DNA of 33,785 nucleotides from Bin87 sp034428455. Lineage in GTDB: Bacteria; Chloroflexota; Dehalococcoidia; Lucifugimonadales; UBA3495. The stretch lies in NCBI GenBank assembly GCA_034428455.1, contig DAOUHZ010000036.1, positions 1-33,785 on the forward strand, read 5' to 3'. Position 1 is the first letter of the stretch, and each line of letters starts with the position of its first letter. The notes beneath the pieces were generated by a model, which made no database searches, was not told the DNA's origin, and was given only the letters and a program-made list of their open reading frames with translations. Positions 6,751-15,151 of this stretch are shown here, one piece after another. Both the position numbers and the translations under genes were made by a program.

Positions 6751-7629
6751 ATGTTTGCAGCAGATTTTGAATACCGGAAAGCCGGTTCCATCGCAGAAGC
6801 GGTACAACTGCTTTCCGATAACCCGGGAGCGAAGTTGCTGGCCGGAGGCCACAGCCTCATCCCGCTGATGCGGTTCCGGCTGGCCCGGCCCGAGGTCGTC
6901 ATCGACATTGGCGGGATCGCCAACCTGCGCGGCATCACCGTGAGCGGCGATACCATCAATATCGGCGCGCTGACTACCCATGCGGAGATCGCTGCGTCGG
7001 CCGACGTGCAGCGATCCAACGGCTTGCTGGCCGAGGCAGCCGGGGGCATCGGCGACCCGGCCGTCCGCAACCGGGGCACCATCGGCGGCAACCTGGCCCA
7101 CGCGGATCCGGCATCCGACTGGGCAACGGTACTCACCGCGCTGGGGGCCAGCGTGTCGGCGCAGGGCCCGTCGGGCAGCCGTACCGTTGCGGTCGCTGAT
7201 CTGGTCGAGGACGCCTTCACCACGGTATTGGGCGAAGATGAGCTCATAACCACCGTGAGCGTGCCCGTGCTTGCGGCCAACCAACGCGCCGAGTACGCGA
7301 AGATGGCCCACCCAGCCAGCTTCTACGCGGTTGTCGGCGGCGCTGTGGTTGTGACCATGGACGGGGATCGATGCACCGCGGCATCGGTGGCGGTGGGCGG
7401 GCTGACCCCGCGGCCGGTGAAAGCTCCGGCGGTAGAGCAAGCCCTGTCGGGAACCACTTTGACCATGGACAGCATCGCTGACGCCACCGCGCGCCTCAGT
7501 GATGACCTGTCGGCCGCTGGAGTCGACATAATCGGCGACGTCTACGCCTCTGCGGATTTCCGCGCCGGCGTCGCGCCAGTGGAGGTGAAGCACGCCCTGC
7601 TCCACGCCATCGGCCTGGCGCACCACTGA
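6751..7629 (+). CDS. Molybdenum hydroxylase medium subunit, FAD-binding (CoxM-like)
   Basis: This 292-residue FAD subunit has an ATG preceded by AGGAGG. The two pyrophosphate/flavin motifs of the family are present: AGGHS at residues 31-35 and TIGGN at 110-114 followed by LAHADPASD. The C-terminal CO-dehydrogenase flavoprotein domain is complete. It accepts electrons from the small subunit and passes them to a quinone or another acceptor. It is the last gene of the operon; a 12-bp hairpin follows 24 bases after the stop. Gene order here is small-large-medium, unlike the medium-small-large order of classical cox operons. Confidence 0.93.
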   Translation: MFAADFEYRKAGSIAEAVQLLSDNPGAKLLAGGHSLIPLMRFRLARPEVVIDIGGIANLRGITVSGDTINIGALTTHAEIAASADVQRSNGLLAEAAGGIGDPAVRNRGTIGGNLAHADPASDWATVLTALGASVSAQGPSGSRTVAVADLVEDAFTTVLGEDELITTVSVPVLAANQRAEYAKMAHPASFYAVVGGAVVVTMDGDRCTAASVAVGGLTPRPVKAPAVEQALSGTTLTMDSIADATARLSDDLSAAGVDIIGDVYASADFRAGVAPVEVKHALLHAIGLAHH

Positions 7630-7653
7630 TCTCCCGGACCCATGCTCAACCTG

Positions 7654-7681
7654 ATTGGCCGCCGTGATTACGGCGGCCAAT
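7654..7681 (+). terminator. Hairpin ending the molybdenum hydroxylase operon
   Basis: ATTGGCCGCCGT, a GATT loop and the exact reverse complement give a perfect 12-bp stem 24 bases after the stop codon. The downstream T content is weak (GTTATTCTGT), so termination may be partial or Rho-assisted. Confidence 0.65.
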
Positions 7682-7745
7682 GTTATTCTGTCTTGCGCCC
7701 AATCGTGTGCATCCCCTATCTACCCTTCTGCATCGAGGCTTTCCT

Positions 7746-8624
7746 TTGAAAATCCTGCTTACCAATGACGACGGCATTCACGCCACCGGCCTCTGGGCCG
7801 CCGCCCGCCGCCTGGCCGAGGTCGGAGAGGTTGCGGTGGTTGCGCCAGACCGGGAACAGTCCGGCGTCGGCGCGTCCATGACGCTGCACTCGCCTCTTTT
7901 CGTACACCAAGTGCCGGCCGAGCAGTACCTGGCCCAATTCGCTCCGGGCGAAGACACGCCACCGCGCAGCGCCGACGCCGTGTACGTCCCAGCATCGGAT
8001 ACTTCAACGGAGCCGATACATCCCATCACTGCCTGGGCTGTCCAGGGTACGCCCGCCGACGCTTGCATCCTGGCGCTGGAGCAACTGGTGACGCCCAAGC
8101 CGGACTTGGTGGTCAGTGGCATCAATCGCGGGTCCAACCTGGGTTGGGACGTGATAGTGTCCGGTACAGTGGGCGCCGCAACGCAGGGTTGGGTGCGCGG
8201 TTATCCCACCATCGCCATTTCGGTGGGCTCCGTTCAGGCTCCGAGATACCAGCTAGCGGCCCAAGTGGTCGCGCACCTGGCGCGTCGGCTCGCTGAAGCT
8301 CCGGTGGTCTCGCCGGCCTATTTCCTAAACGTAAACGTGCCCAACGAGCCGGCGGACAAGATTGCCGGGGTGAAGGTCACCCGCCTGGGTGGGCGAGCCT
8401 ACGGAGAATCGGTGCGCTCGGAAGAGTCATTCGGGCATCGCCGCTATTGGATCTCGCGCAACCGCCCGGTCCTTGCCGGGGGGGAGGGGAGCGACATCGA
8501 CGCCAGCAAAGCCAACTACATCGGAATCACGCCGATGGGCATGGCATTTTCCACCACCGACGAGCGCGTCGAGATGGTGCAGGGCCTCGTTGAGGGGCTG
8601 CAATTCGGGGCGGATACGGACTGA
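7746..8624 (+). CDS. surE: 5'/3'-nucleotidase SurE
   Basis: This 292-residue protein starts at TTG 7746. GAGG seven bases upstream and the alignment MKILLTNDDG decide the start. SurE is a divalent-metal survival phosphatase acting on nucleoside monophosphates. Metal and catalytic residues are visible: Asp8-Asp9, Ser39 in PDREQSG, and Asn127 in VVSGIN, followed by GTVGAA. In well-studied SurE proteins the Asn lies near residue 95. The roughly 30 extra residues fall about positions 58-92 (EQYLAQFAPGEDTPPRSADA and following) and are probably a surface loop near the active site. It is a monocistronic unit downstream of the hairpin and convergent with the next gene. Confidence 0.9.
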   Translation: MKILLTNDDGIHATGLWAAARRLAEVGEVAVVAPDREQSGVGASMTLHSPLFVHQVPAEQYLAQFAPGEDTPPRSADAVYVPASDTSTEPIHPITAWAVQGTPADACILALEQLVTPKPDLVVSGINRGSNLGWDVIVSGTVGAATQGWVRGYPTIAISVGSVQAPRYQLAAQVVAHLARRLAEAPVVSPAYFLNVNVPNEPADKIAGVKVTRLGGRAYGESVRSEESFGHRRYWISRNRPVLAGGEGSDIDASKANYIGITPMGMAFSTTDERVEMVQGLVEGLQFGADTD

Positions 8625-8641
8625 TCTTCCGCACGGCAGAT

Positions 8642-9178
8642 TTAACGCCGCCGTCGCCGGCTGCGGACACCGCCGCGGTTGGCGCGGGGTCGCCGCTCCT
8701 GTTGGCCGGGCTTGGCCGAAACTCTGGGCGTCACGGAGACTGCCGGCTCGTCGTAGGCAGCGAAACCTCCGGCGTCCCGAATCTGACGGATCCGCGGTCG
8801 GTCCCGAGTGAGCCATAACGTCTGCGTGATGATGGTGAGGATTACGCCCGGCGCCGCCAGAGCAATCAGCGTCGGGTCAATCAGGGTTTCGCCACCTCGG
8901 AGTCGCAGTTGCAGCCGGAGGAAGATCCAGCCCCCGCCGATTATGATCCAGGCCCACGACAACGCCCCGCTTACCACCCCGTTGTGCCACGGCGACCGAA
9001 TGAACAGGATCGCGCTGCACGGCCACCAGACAAAGGTCGGGACGAGGAACCACCCCTGGTAATACCAGGGCTTCAGCGCGTCCGGTGGTTCCGGGGGCGG
9101 AGGCGGGAGGGGCTCGTAGCCGGTTGTTCGTCCTCCTTCGGGCGCCGATTCCGGCCGTTGTGACTCCCCGCTATCCAT
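8642..9178 (-). CDS. Membrane protein with Pro-rich N-terminus and Arg-rich C-terminus, unknown
   Basis: This is about 178 residues from ATG 9178; a TTG at 9247 would add 23 residues but lies inside the upstream gene. A disordered N-terminus with LPPPPPEPPD precedes three hydrophobic segments: around WFLVPTFVWWPCSAILFI, VVSGALSWAWIIIGGGWIFL and LIALAAPGVILTIITQTLWL. The last 30 residues are highly basic and end RSRRRRR. I do not recognise the family. It follows the Uma2 gene closely on the same strand and may be cotranscribed. No clear ribosome-binding site marks the start. Confidence 0.6.
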   Translation of the reverse strand: MDSGESQRPESAPEGGRTTGYEPLPPPPPEPPDALKPWYYQGWFLVPTFVWWPCSAILFIRSPWHNGVVSGALSWAWIIIGGGWIFLRLQLRLRGGETLIDPTLIALAAPGVILTIITQTLWLTRDRPRIRQIRDAGGFAAYDEPAVSVTPRVSAKPGQQERRPRANRGGVRSRRRRR

Positions 9179-9209
9179 TATCGGTGCGCGACCTGATCCG
9201 GCAAGCGGT

Positions 9210-9902
9210 TCAGTTGGCGTTGTCGAAAATCCGGGCTCGGACTTCAAACACGAAACCCGGCATCACGTCTTCTCCGTCCAGGGTCTCGGGGTCAACCAGA
9301 GTTTCGGGTTCCTGGCCCGGACGGTAGACGGTGAACAGGCGGCGTTCGGCGTTGATGATCCAAGCCAGTCGTGTTCCGTTGGTAATGAACCGCTGCACCT
9401 TGCGCACCAGTTCCGGTCCTCGATTGGAGGGCGATACGATTTCGCAGGCGAAATCCGGTGCGATTGGGGCAAAGGTCGGCAAATCGCCAGACGGCACCAT
9501 AGCGTTCCAGCGTTCATCGGAAATCCAGCTTACGTCAGGACCGGGGCGAGAGCCGTCGGGCAGCAGAAAACGTCCCGTAGGGCCTTGAACCTTGCCGCCG
9601 TGGGTCCGCGCCCAGATGGTCGTATCAGTGGCAAGTTCATTTTCGAACAGCGAACCGGGAAGGCCGGTGGGAGGCATGATTTTCAGTTCTCCATCGGCGG
9701 TAATCTCAAACGAACCACCGCTTTCGTGCTTGTTGCGTGTCGCAAACGCTTCAAACCACACGTCGATGTTGGGGTTGCCCAGTGACTGACCGAATTCGAC
9801 CAGCGGAATGTAGAAGCAACCGACCTCAGGCTCCGACGTAGCCGCACCGTAGGCGGCTTCATCCGGCGGTAGTGTATGGGTCTGCGGTAGGGCGGTGGTC
9901 AT
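9210..9902 (-). CDS. Uma2-family (DUF820) PD-(D/E)XK nuclease-like protein 1
   Basis: This is a 230-residue protein with ATG at 9902 and GGAG 8-9 bases upstream. The restriction-endonuclease-fold signature is visible: Asp123 in GPDVSWI, Glu154 in FACEIVSPS, and Lys168 in VRKVQ, followed by 'G..LAWIINAERR..TVYRPG'. Uma2 proteins are abundant and usually multicopy in Chloroflexota and Cyanobacteria; their biological role is unsettled. The N-terminal extension of about 60 residues before the core is longer than in the second Uma2 gene at 19510. Confidence 0.85.
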   Translation of the reverse strand: MTTALPQTHTLPPDEAAYGAATSEPEVGCFYIPLVEFGQSLGNPNIDVWFEAFATRNKHESGGSFEITADGELKIMPPTGLPGSLFENELATDTTIWARTHGGKVQGPTGRFLLPDGSRPGPDVSWISDERWNAMVPSGDLPTFAPIAPDFACEIVSPSNRGPELVRKVQRFITNGTRLAWIINAERRLFTVYRPGQEPETLVDPETLDGEDVMPGFVFEVRARIFDNAN

Positions 9903-10049
9903 GGTCGGCGTCTCCAGATTGTGGCGCCCCGGTATTCTATCAGGTATGTTGACTGGGGCAGGGCATGTGTGGCGCGGGTTGCGTGATATGATGCCCGCGC
10001 CTCCTCTGCCTGTTTCCCCTTCTCGTCGCTACTCCTCGTTTCAGCCCCA

Positions 10050-11348
10050 ATGCCCTTCAGTCCGGTCGCCCTGATCCCACAATGGGTGCACACCTATGCC
10101 GCGGTGATCCTTGCCGTGTCGCTGGCGGTCAACCTGATCACCAGCTTTTCTCTGTACGTGCAGGCGCTCACCATACCGGGGATGAAGGGCACCTTCGATC
10201 TGTCTTACACCACGGTTTTCGTGCTGGTCGTCGCGCTGTCGATTTCTCGTGTGGTGTCCGGGTTGCTGTCGGGAGCCGCCGCCTCGCGCTACGGCGGCCG
10301 GTGGATGGTCATCTCCAGCATTTTCGTGCAGGCGGTATCGATGGCCCTGTTGGGTTGGTCGCCCAGCTATTGGATAGCCCTGGCCGCCATGATTGCCGTG
10401 GGCGTGTCGTCGGGGGCAGCGCTGACACCCATGATGGGGATGCTGGCACCCTGGTTCCGGGCTACCGATCGCGGGGTTGCCGCCGGCATTGCCGCGTCCG
10501 GCGGCAGCCTGGCCATAATTTTTACGGGTGTCATCGTCCCGCCGCTTACCGGCCTGTTCGGTGATGAAGCATGGAGATACACCTGGTACGCCCTGGCCGC
10601 GTGCAGCGTGGTGATCGGACTGGCGTGCGTGAGCTTCATCCGGGAAGCGTCGCCCGCGGCGTCTCCCCCTTCCACCGGATCATCGACGGCAGCGACCCCA
10701 GCACGGGCCACGGCTCGGAGTGGTCCTGCCGGCTGGCCGGTACAGGTCTATACCAATCCTTACGTATGGCTGATTACCGGGATGGCCTTCTGCTCCGGAT
10801 TCGTTCACGGCATCCTCACCACCAGCTACGGCGCCTATTTGGAGGTAGAGCAGGGAATCGACGTGGGGGTGGTGGGCGCGCTGTTCATGCTCATCGGGGT
10901 CCTCAGCATCGGCAGCGGGATCGGATCCGGCGCATTGTCCGACCGGATCGGGCGCGGTCTGGCCTTTGCCGCGACGTTTCTGGTCGAGGTCGCCTGCCAC
11001 GCGCTCTTCTGGATGGCGCCGGAGTTGATCTTCTTCATCATTGCGTCCGTGCTGGCCGGGTTCGCGTTGCGCTCGACCTACACGATTTGCGCGGCGGCGG
11101 CGGGCGACTTCGTGCCGGTTTTCATGGCGCCGGCCGCATTCGGATTGATGGGCATGGGCGCGGGAATTGGGGGTACAATCTCTCCTGCCATATCCGGGCC
11201 CATCGCCGATGTAACGGGCACTCTCCGTTGGTCGTTCGCGATGGCTTCAGGAGCCGCTCTGGTTGGCGCCGGGTTGGGTTTCACACTTCACATCATGACC
11301 CGAACTCGAGATCAAGATGCAACCGGGCAAGCGGCGTCACCCGCATAG
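10050..11348 (+). CDS. Major facilitator superfamily transporter
   Basis: This 432-residue protein has about 12 hydrophobic helices in two halves. A central Pro/Ala/Ser/Thr-rich cytoplasmic loop (about residues 200-228) separates them. Helix-2/3 loop motif A is recognisable as 'GAAASRYGGRW', and the second half repeats it as 'GALSDRIGRGLA'. The Asp/Gly-rich motif points to a secondary transporter, probably of a carboxylate or similar small molecule, but the substrate cannot be read from sequence. No strong ribosome-binding site precedes the ATG. It is followed after 53 bases by the PIG-L gene, possibly in one operon. Confidence 0.88.
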   Translation: MPFSPVALIPQWVHTYAAVILAVSLAVNLITSFSLYVQALTIPGMKGTFDLSYTTVFVLVVALSISRVVSGLLSGAAASRYGGRWMVISSIFVQAVSMALLGWSPSYWIALAAMIAVGVSSGAALTPMMGMLAPWFRATDRGVAAGIAASGGSLAIIFTGVIVPPLTGLFGDEAWRYTWYALAACSVVIGLACVSFIREASPAASPPSTGSSTAATPARATARSGPAGWPVQVYTNPYVWLITGMAFCSGFVHGILTTSYGAYLEVEQGIDVGVVGALFMLIGVLSIGSGIGSGALSDRIGRGLAFAATFLVEVACHALFWMAPELIFFIIASVLAGFALRSTYTICAAAAGDFVPVFMAPAAFGLMGMGAGIGGTISPAISGPIADVTGTLRWSFAMASGAALVGAGLGFTLHIMTRTRDQDATGQAASPA

Positions 11349-11401
11349 CCGGTGTCTCGATTGGATCCCGGCACTTCGAGGACACAGCAGGCGGTGCGAT
11401 T

Positions 11402-12118
11402 TTGACCAACAGTGATAACGAAGACTTCAGCCGAGCCATGGTGGTGGTCGCACACGCGGACGACGCCGAATGGGGCTGCGCCGGCACAGTGGCACGCTGG
11501 TGCGCCGAGGGCAAGCATGTCGTGTACGTGGTCTGCACTGACGGCAGCAAGGGAACCTCGGATGCGTCCATGTCTCCGGATGAAGTGCTCGAATCACGTC
11601 GCGCCGAGCAGGAGGAAGCCGGGCGCGTCCTGGGCCTCGCGCACGTGGTATTTCTCGGCTTCCCGGACGCCTACCTGCAATCCAACTTGGAGCTGCGCAA
11701 GGCCATCACCCGGGAGATTCGCCGGCATCGACCCGACGTGCTGGTCTGCATGAATCCCGTCCGCAACCTCGACGGGGACGGATACATAGACCATCCGGAC
11801 CACTTCGCCTCCGGCGACGCTGCCATGGGGGCCGTTTACCCCTCGGCGCGGGATCCGCTGACCTTCCCGGATCTGCTCACCGAAGAGGGCCTGGAACCGC
11901 ACAAGGTCCGGGAAGTCTGGGTTATGGGCCGAACCTCTCCGGACCACTTCGTGGACGTAACTGACCACATCGACACGGCGGTGGAGGCGCTGCGGGCGCA
12001 CCGCAGTCAGGTTAGTCCGGAAGCCGCCGATCAGTATCTGCGGGAATGGCGCCGCCGGGACGGCCCCCGCATCGGCGTGGAGTATGCGGAAGTGTTCAAG
12101 CGTTTTCGCTTGGGCTGA
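11402..12118 (+). CDS. PIG-L/LmbE-family deacetylase
   Basis: This is a 238-residue zinc-dependent N-deacetylase-like protein of the GlcNAc-PI de-N-acetylase (LmbE) family. I take TTG 11402 as the start; ATG 11438 would begin right at the first strand. The zinc/catalytic motif is AHADDAEWG (His18, Asp20, Asp21), where the family normally has AHPDDE. The third zinc ligand lies in the HPDH motif (His131 or His134). Family members remove acetyl groups from sugar-linked substrates such as mycothiol or bacillithiol precursors. The substrate here is unknown. It lies downstream of the MFS gene on the same strand. Confidence 0.85.
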   Translation: MTNSDNEDFSRAMVVVAHADDAEWGCAGTVARWCAEGKHVVYVVCTDGSKGTSDASMSPDEVLESRRAEQEEAGRVLGLAHVVFLGFPDAYLQSNLELRKAITREIRRHRPDVLVCMNPVRNLDGDGYIDHPDHFASGDAAMGAVYPSARDPLTFPDLLTEEGLEPHKVREVWVMGRTSPDHFVDVTDHIDTAVEALRAHRSQVSPEAADQYLREWRRRDGPRIGVEYAEVFKRFRLG

Positions 12119-12210
12119 ACTTGTGCATTGATGGCCACGAAGCGCGATTGGGCAAGCCCGGCGATAGAGACTTTCCGGTGGAACGGACCCTGCGCGCAGG
12201 CGTAAACTTA

Positions 12211-12239
12211 TTGACATCCCACCCTTCCGGCGATACGAT
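12211..12239 (+). promoter_or_regulatory. Strong sigma70 promoter of the DUF1800 operon
   Basis: TTGACA (12211-12216) and TACGAT (12234-12239) are exactly 17 bases apart. The predicted start is near 12246, giving a 5' leader of about 137 bases. Confidence 0.7.
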
Positions 12240-12248
12240 TCTAATCTG

Positions 12249-12310
12249 ATAATCGTTCCGCAATTGGAGTGCCGCTTCCGGTGTAATCCGATTGCGGGAA
12301 TAACGATTAT
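12249..12310 (+). promoter_or_regulatory. Long imperfect hairpin at the 5' end of the DUF1800 leader
   Basis: ATAATCGTT (12249-12257) pairs with AACGATTAT (12302-12310). CCGCAATTGG (12258-12267) pairs with CCGATTGCGG (12288-12297) with one G-U. A GAAT bulge (12298-12301) sits between. A competing 6-bp pairing exists upstream (ACGATT, 12235-12240, with AATCGT, 12251-12256), though it begins before the predicted +1. It may be a 5' stabilising stem, an attenuator or a palindromic repeat. Confidence 0.55.
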
Positions 12311-12382
12311 TGCGGTATATTTGCAGTACAAAGAATCGGCCAGTCGGGACCCTGTTCCCAAGGTAAACGAAAGGAGGAACCA

Positions 12383-13807
12383 ATGGCAGGAAGCAACGAC
12401 ATCGCACTGATGGCGCACCTTCTCCGCCGGGCCGGCTTCAGCGCCAGCCGCGACGAGATCGAAGCCGCCGCTGCGAGAGGCTATGACACTATAGTGGAGG
12501 AGCTGCTGAACCCCGGTTCGACCTCGGGTGTCGAAGACGACATCATGCTCCGCTATCATCCCACCTACAACCACCCGGGCGCCATCGAGATCAACATCCA
12601 GAACTGGGTGTATCGCATGGTCAACACCGAGTACCAGCTGAAGGAGAAAATGGCCCTCTTCTGGCACATGATCTTCTGCGCTGGCCATTCCAAGATCGAC
12701 TCCGGCGAAGAGATGGGTCGGATGATCCAGATGTTCCGGGACAAGGGCATGGGCAACTTCCGGGAACTGCTGATGGAACTGTCCACCAGCCCCGCCATGG
12801 TCTACTACCTGGACAACTGCGAGAGCCACAAGACGGCCATCAACGAGAACTACGGCCGTGAGTTGCTCGAATTGTTCTCCATGGGCGTCGGCATGAACGA
12901 GGAGTTCAACTACTCCGAAGACGACGTCAAGGCCACCGCCCGCGCCTTCACTGGCTGGAACATCGCCCCGCCGTACCCGCCCTTCCCCTATGGCCGCAGC
13001 CCTTGGGAATTCCGGTTCGACCCCGCCGATCATGACGAAGAGGAGAAGACGTTCCTGGGTCGCACGGGCAACTGGGACGGTGACGATATCCTGGACATCA
13101 TCGCGGACCAGAAGGCCACCGCTCGGTTCATCTCTCGCCACATGTACAACTACTTCGTGGCCGACGAGGTTCCGGTTCCCAGCTGGCGGCAGACCCCGCC
13201 GAAGGACGAGGCCCTGCTGGGCGCGCTGGAGCAAGCGTACTTCGACAGTGGCTACAACATCACCGCGATGCTGCGAACCCTGTTCAACTCCGACGCCTTC
13301 AAGAACGCCCGCTATGCCAAGGTCAAGAACCCGGCCGAGATGGTTGCCGGCACCCTGCGCATGGTCGGCGACCACCGCGACGAGATCAAGCCGGGCATGT
13401 TCGAGCTCAGCCAGGAGCCCAAGTACATGGGCATGGACCTGATGAACCCGCCCACCGTCGAAGGCTGGCACACCGGCCACGAGTGGATCGACTCCGGCAC
13501 CCTGGTCGAGCGCATCAACTTCGCCGCCGACTACCTGGGCCGCACGGAGCTCCCCGGCGTCCAGAGCATGATCTCCAAGCTCATGGCTACGGGCGACAGC
13601 CTCAGCCCCGAACAGTTCGTCGACACCTGCGCTGACCTGGTGGGCTGCCTCAACCTCACCGAGGACACCCGCGACCAGCTCATCGCCCACGCCGACCGCG
13701 GTGGCAACCTCACCCACGGCAGTGACGCCGAGCGCGCCGAGTTCGCCCGCCGCTCCGGCGAGATGTTCCAGATCATCGCCTCCACCTCGGAGTTCCAGTT
13801 CGAGTAA
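12383..13807 (+). CDS. DUF1800 family protein
   Basis: This 474-residue protein has ATG preceded by AAGGAGG. Family features: 'ALMAHLLRRAGFSASRDEIEAA', 'MALFWHMIFC', 'YGRELLELFSMGVG.NEEFNYSEDDVKATARAFTGW', and 'NPPTVEGWHTGHEWIDSGTL' near residue 350-375. DUF1800 proteins nearly always sit next to a DUF1501 gene, as here, and are thought to act together. Their reaction is unknown. No signal peptide is visible, whereas many homologs I know of are exported. It is the first gene of the three-gene unit. Confidence 0.9.
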   Translation: MAGSNDIALMAHLLRRAGFSASRDEIEAAAARGYDTIVEELLNPGSTSGVEDDIMLRYHPTYNHPGAIEINIQNWVYRMVNTEYQLKEKMALFWHMIFCAGHSKIDSGEEMGRMIQMFRDKGMGNFRELLMELSTSPAMVYYLDNCESHKTAINENYGRELLELFSMGVGMNEEFNYSEDDVKATARAFTGWNIAPPYPPFPYGRSPWEFRFDPADHDEEEKTFLGRTGNWDGDDILDIIADQKATARFISRHMYNYFVADEVPVPSWRQTPPKDEALLGALEQAYFDSGYNITAMLRTLFNSDAFKNARYAKVKNPAEMVAGTLRMVGDHRDEIKPGMFELSQEPKYMGMDLMNPPTVEGWHTGHEWIDSGTLVERINFAADYLGRTELPGVQSMISKLMATGDSLSPEQFVDTCADLVGCLNLTEDTRDQLIAHADRGGNLTHGSDAERAEFARRSGEMFQIIASTSEFQFE

Positions 13808-13912
13808 GCGGCGATCGTCTAGCATTCGGCCGGTCCGCAACTTTTCCAAAACGTCGTCGGTCCGGCCAACCACCATCGCTAGGAACTGATACACAATACG
13901 GAGGACTATCAA

Positions 13913-15052
13913 ATGGTCTCTACCAACAAAGACAACGTTCTGGTGGTGCTCTCGCTGTCCGGCGGGAACGACGGCCTGAACACCGTCATTCCTTACAACG
14001 ACGGCCACTACCGTGACTTCCGCCCCAACCTGGGCGTGGGCGCAGAGCAGGTCATCGACCTGAATGGCGAGATCGGCATGCACCCCACCATGCTTCCGTT
14101 GAAGAAGTATTGGGATGAGGGCAAACTCGCCATCTTCCTGGGCATCGGCTACGCCAATCCGTCCTACAGCCACTTCCGCAGCATGGACATCTGGCACACC
14201 TGCGAGCCCGACACCATCGGGACCGAGGGCTGGCTGGGCCAGGTTATCCACGAGCTGGACCCGAACAACGAAGGGCAGGGCATCACCGGCGTCAACTTCG
14301 GCCGCGGCCTCCCCCGCGCCCTGGCCAAGGAAGGCGTACCGGTCGCGTCCGTCGGCAACCTCGAGACCTACGGGTTGCTCACCGGCATTGAGGGTGAGGA
14401 CCAGCGCGCCGAGGCTTTGGACCTTTTCAGCAAGATCTACGCCCCCACCATCGGGCAGGGCTTCGTCAGCGACTACCTGCGCTCCACGGGCACCTACGCC
14501 CGCATCGGCGCCGACATCCTGGCCACCGCGCCGCCGAAGTACACTTCCAACGTGGAGTACTCCGCAACCACCGTCGGCCAGTACATGAAGAACATCGCCC
14601 AGACCCACCTTGCTGACCTGGGCACCCGGGTGCTCTTCACCACCAGCCCCTACAACGGCTTCGACACCCACGCCAACCAGGCCCAGCTCCACAGCGGCCT
14701 GTGGACGGACGTGTCCGCCAATGTCGACACCTTCATCACCGACCTCCGCGAGCATGACGCCAGCGACAACGTCATCACGTTCATGTTCTCCGAGTTCGGC
14801 CGCCGCATCGGCGACAATGGCTCCGGCACCGACCACGGCGCCGGCTCCGTGGCATTCGCAGTTGGCGAAAAGGTCAAGGGCGGCATCTACGGCGTGTACC
14901 CGTCCCTGGCTCCGGCTGACCAGGAAGAAGGCGGCAACCTCAGGTCCAACATGGACTTCCGCCAGGTTTACGCCACCATCCTGGAAGACTGGATGGGTCT
15001 CGACTCCAACCCCATCAACCGCGGCGTCTTCGAGAAGGTTCCCTTCCTGTAG
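13913..15052 (+). CDS. DUF1501 family protein
   Basis: This 379-residue protein has ATG preceded by CGGAGG. The N-terminal 'VLVVLSLSGGNDGLNTVIPYND' is the family hallmark. It belongs to the alkaline-phosphatase/sulfatase-like fold, and 'FSEFGRRIGDNGSGTDHGAG' carries the conserved metal-site Glu, Asp and His. Many family members carry a Tat signal ahead of this segment; here the protein starts directly at the fold, so it is probably cytoplasmic or rides with a partner. It is paired with DUF1800 upstream. The 105-base gap before it contains a GGCCGG / CCGGCC inverted repeat. Confidence 0.9.
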   Translation: MVSTNKDNVLVVLSLSGGNDGLNTVIPYNDGHYRDFRPNLGVGAEQVIDLNGEIGMHPTMLPLKKYWDEGKLAIFLGIGYANPSYSHFRSMDIWHTCEPDTIGTEGWLGQVIHELDPNNEGQGITGVNFGRGLPRALAKEGVPVASVGNLETYGLLTGIEGEDQRAEALDLFSKIYAPTIGQGFVSDYLRSTGTYARIGADILATAPPKYTSNVEYSATTVGQYMKNIAQTHLADLGTRVLFTTSPYNGFDTHANQAQLHSGLWTDVSANVDTFITDLREHDASDNVITFMFSEFGRRIGDNGSGTDHGAGSVAFAVGEKVKGGIYGVYPSLAPADQEEGGNLRSNMDFRQVYATILEDWMGLDSNPINRGVFEKVPFL

Positions 15053-15075
15053 GCCAACGGCAACCGAATGATCGG

Positions 15076-15112
15076 GGCGGAGGGTTCCTCGCCTTTTGGC
15101 ACTCCCTCCGCC
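15076..15112 (+). promoter_or_regulatory. Intercistronic hairpin between the DUF1501 and NHL genes
   Basis: GGCGGAGGG and CCCTCCGCC form a 9-bp stem around a 19-base loop that itself contains GCC-TTTT-GGC. There is no T-run, so partial termination or mRNA processing is more likely than full termination. It could set different expression levels for the NHL gene. Confidence 0.5.
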
Positions 15113-15151
15113 TCATCCTGAACACTGACGACCGACAAGAGAGGGAAGTCT

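Noticed and set aside
4268..6751. An 827-codon minus-strand open frame opposite the molybdenum hydroxylase large subunit
   Set aside because: It mirrors the GC-rich third-position pattern of the real plus-strand gene and has no recognisable domain or ribosome-binding site.
3832..7629. Naming the operon as carbon monoxide dehydrogenase
   Set aside because: The large subunit has the form II loop AYRGAGR, so CO oxidation cannot be claimed from sequence.
10571..11401. Long 5' extension of the PIG-L gene into the MFS gene
   Set aside because: The extension is an out-of-frame shadow of the transporter, and the family fold starts at about 11438.
11594..14836. A 1080-codon minus-strand open frame across PIG-L and DUF1800/DUF1501
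   Set aside because: It runs antisense to three well-supported genes and crosses a promoter and leader; its translation is low-complexity Gly/Val/Ala/Asp.
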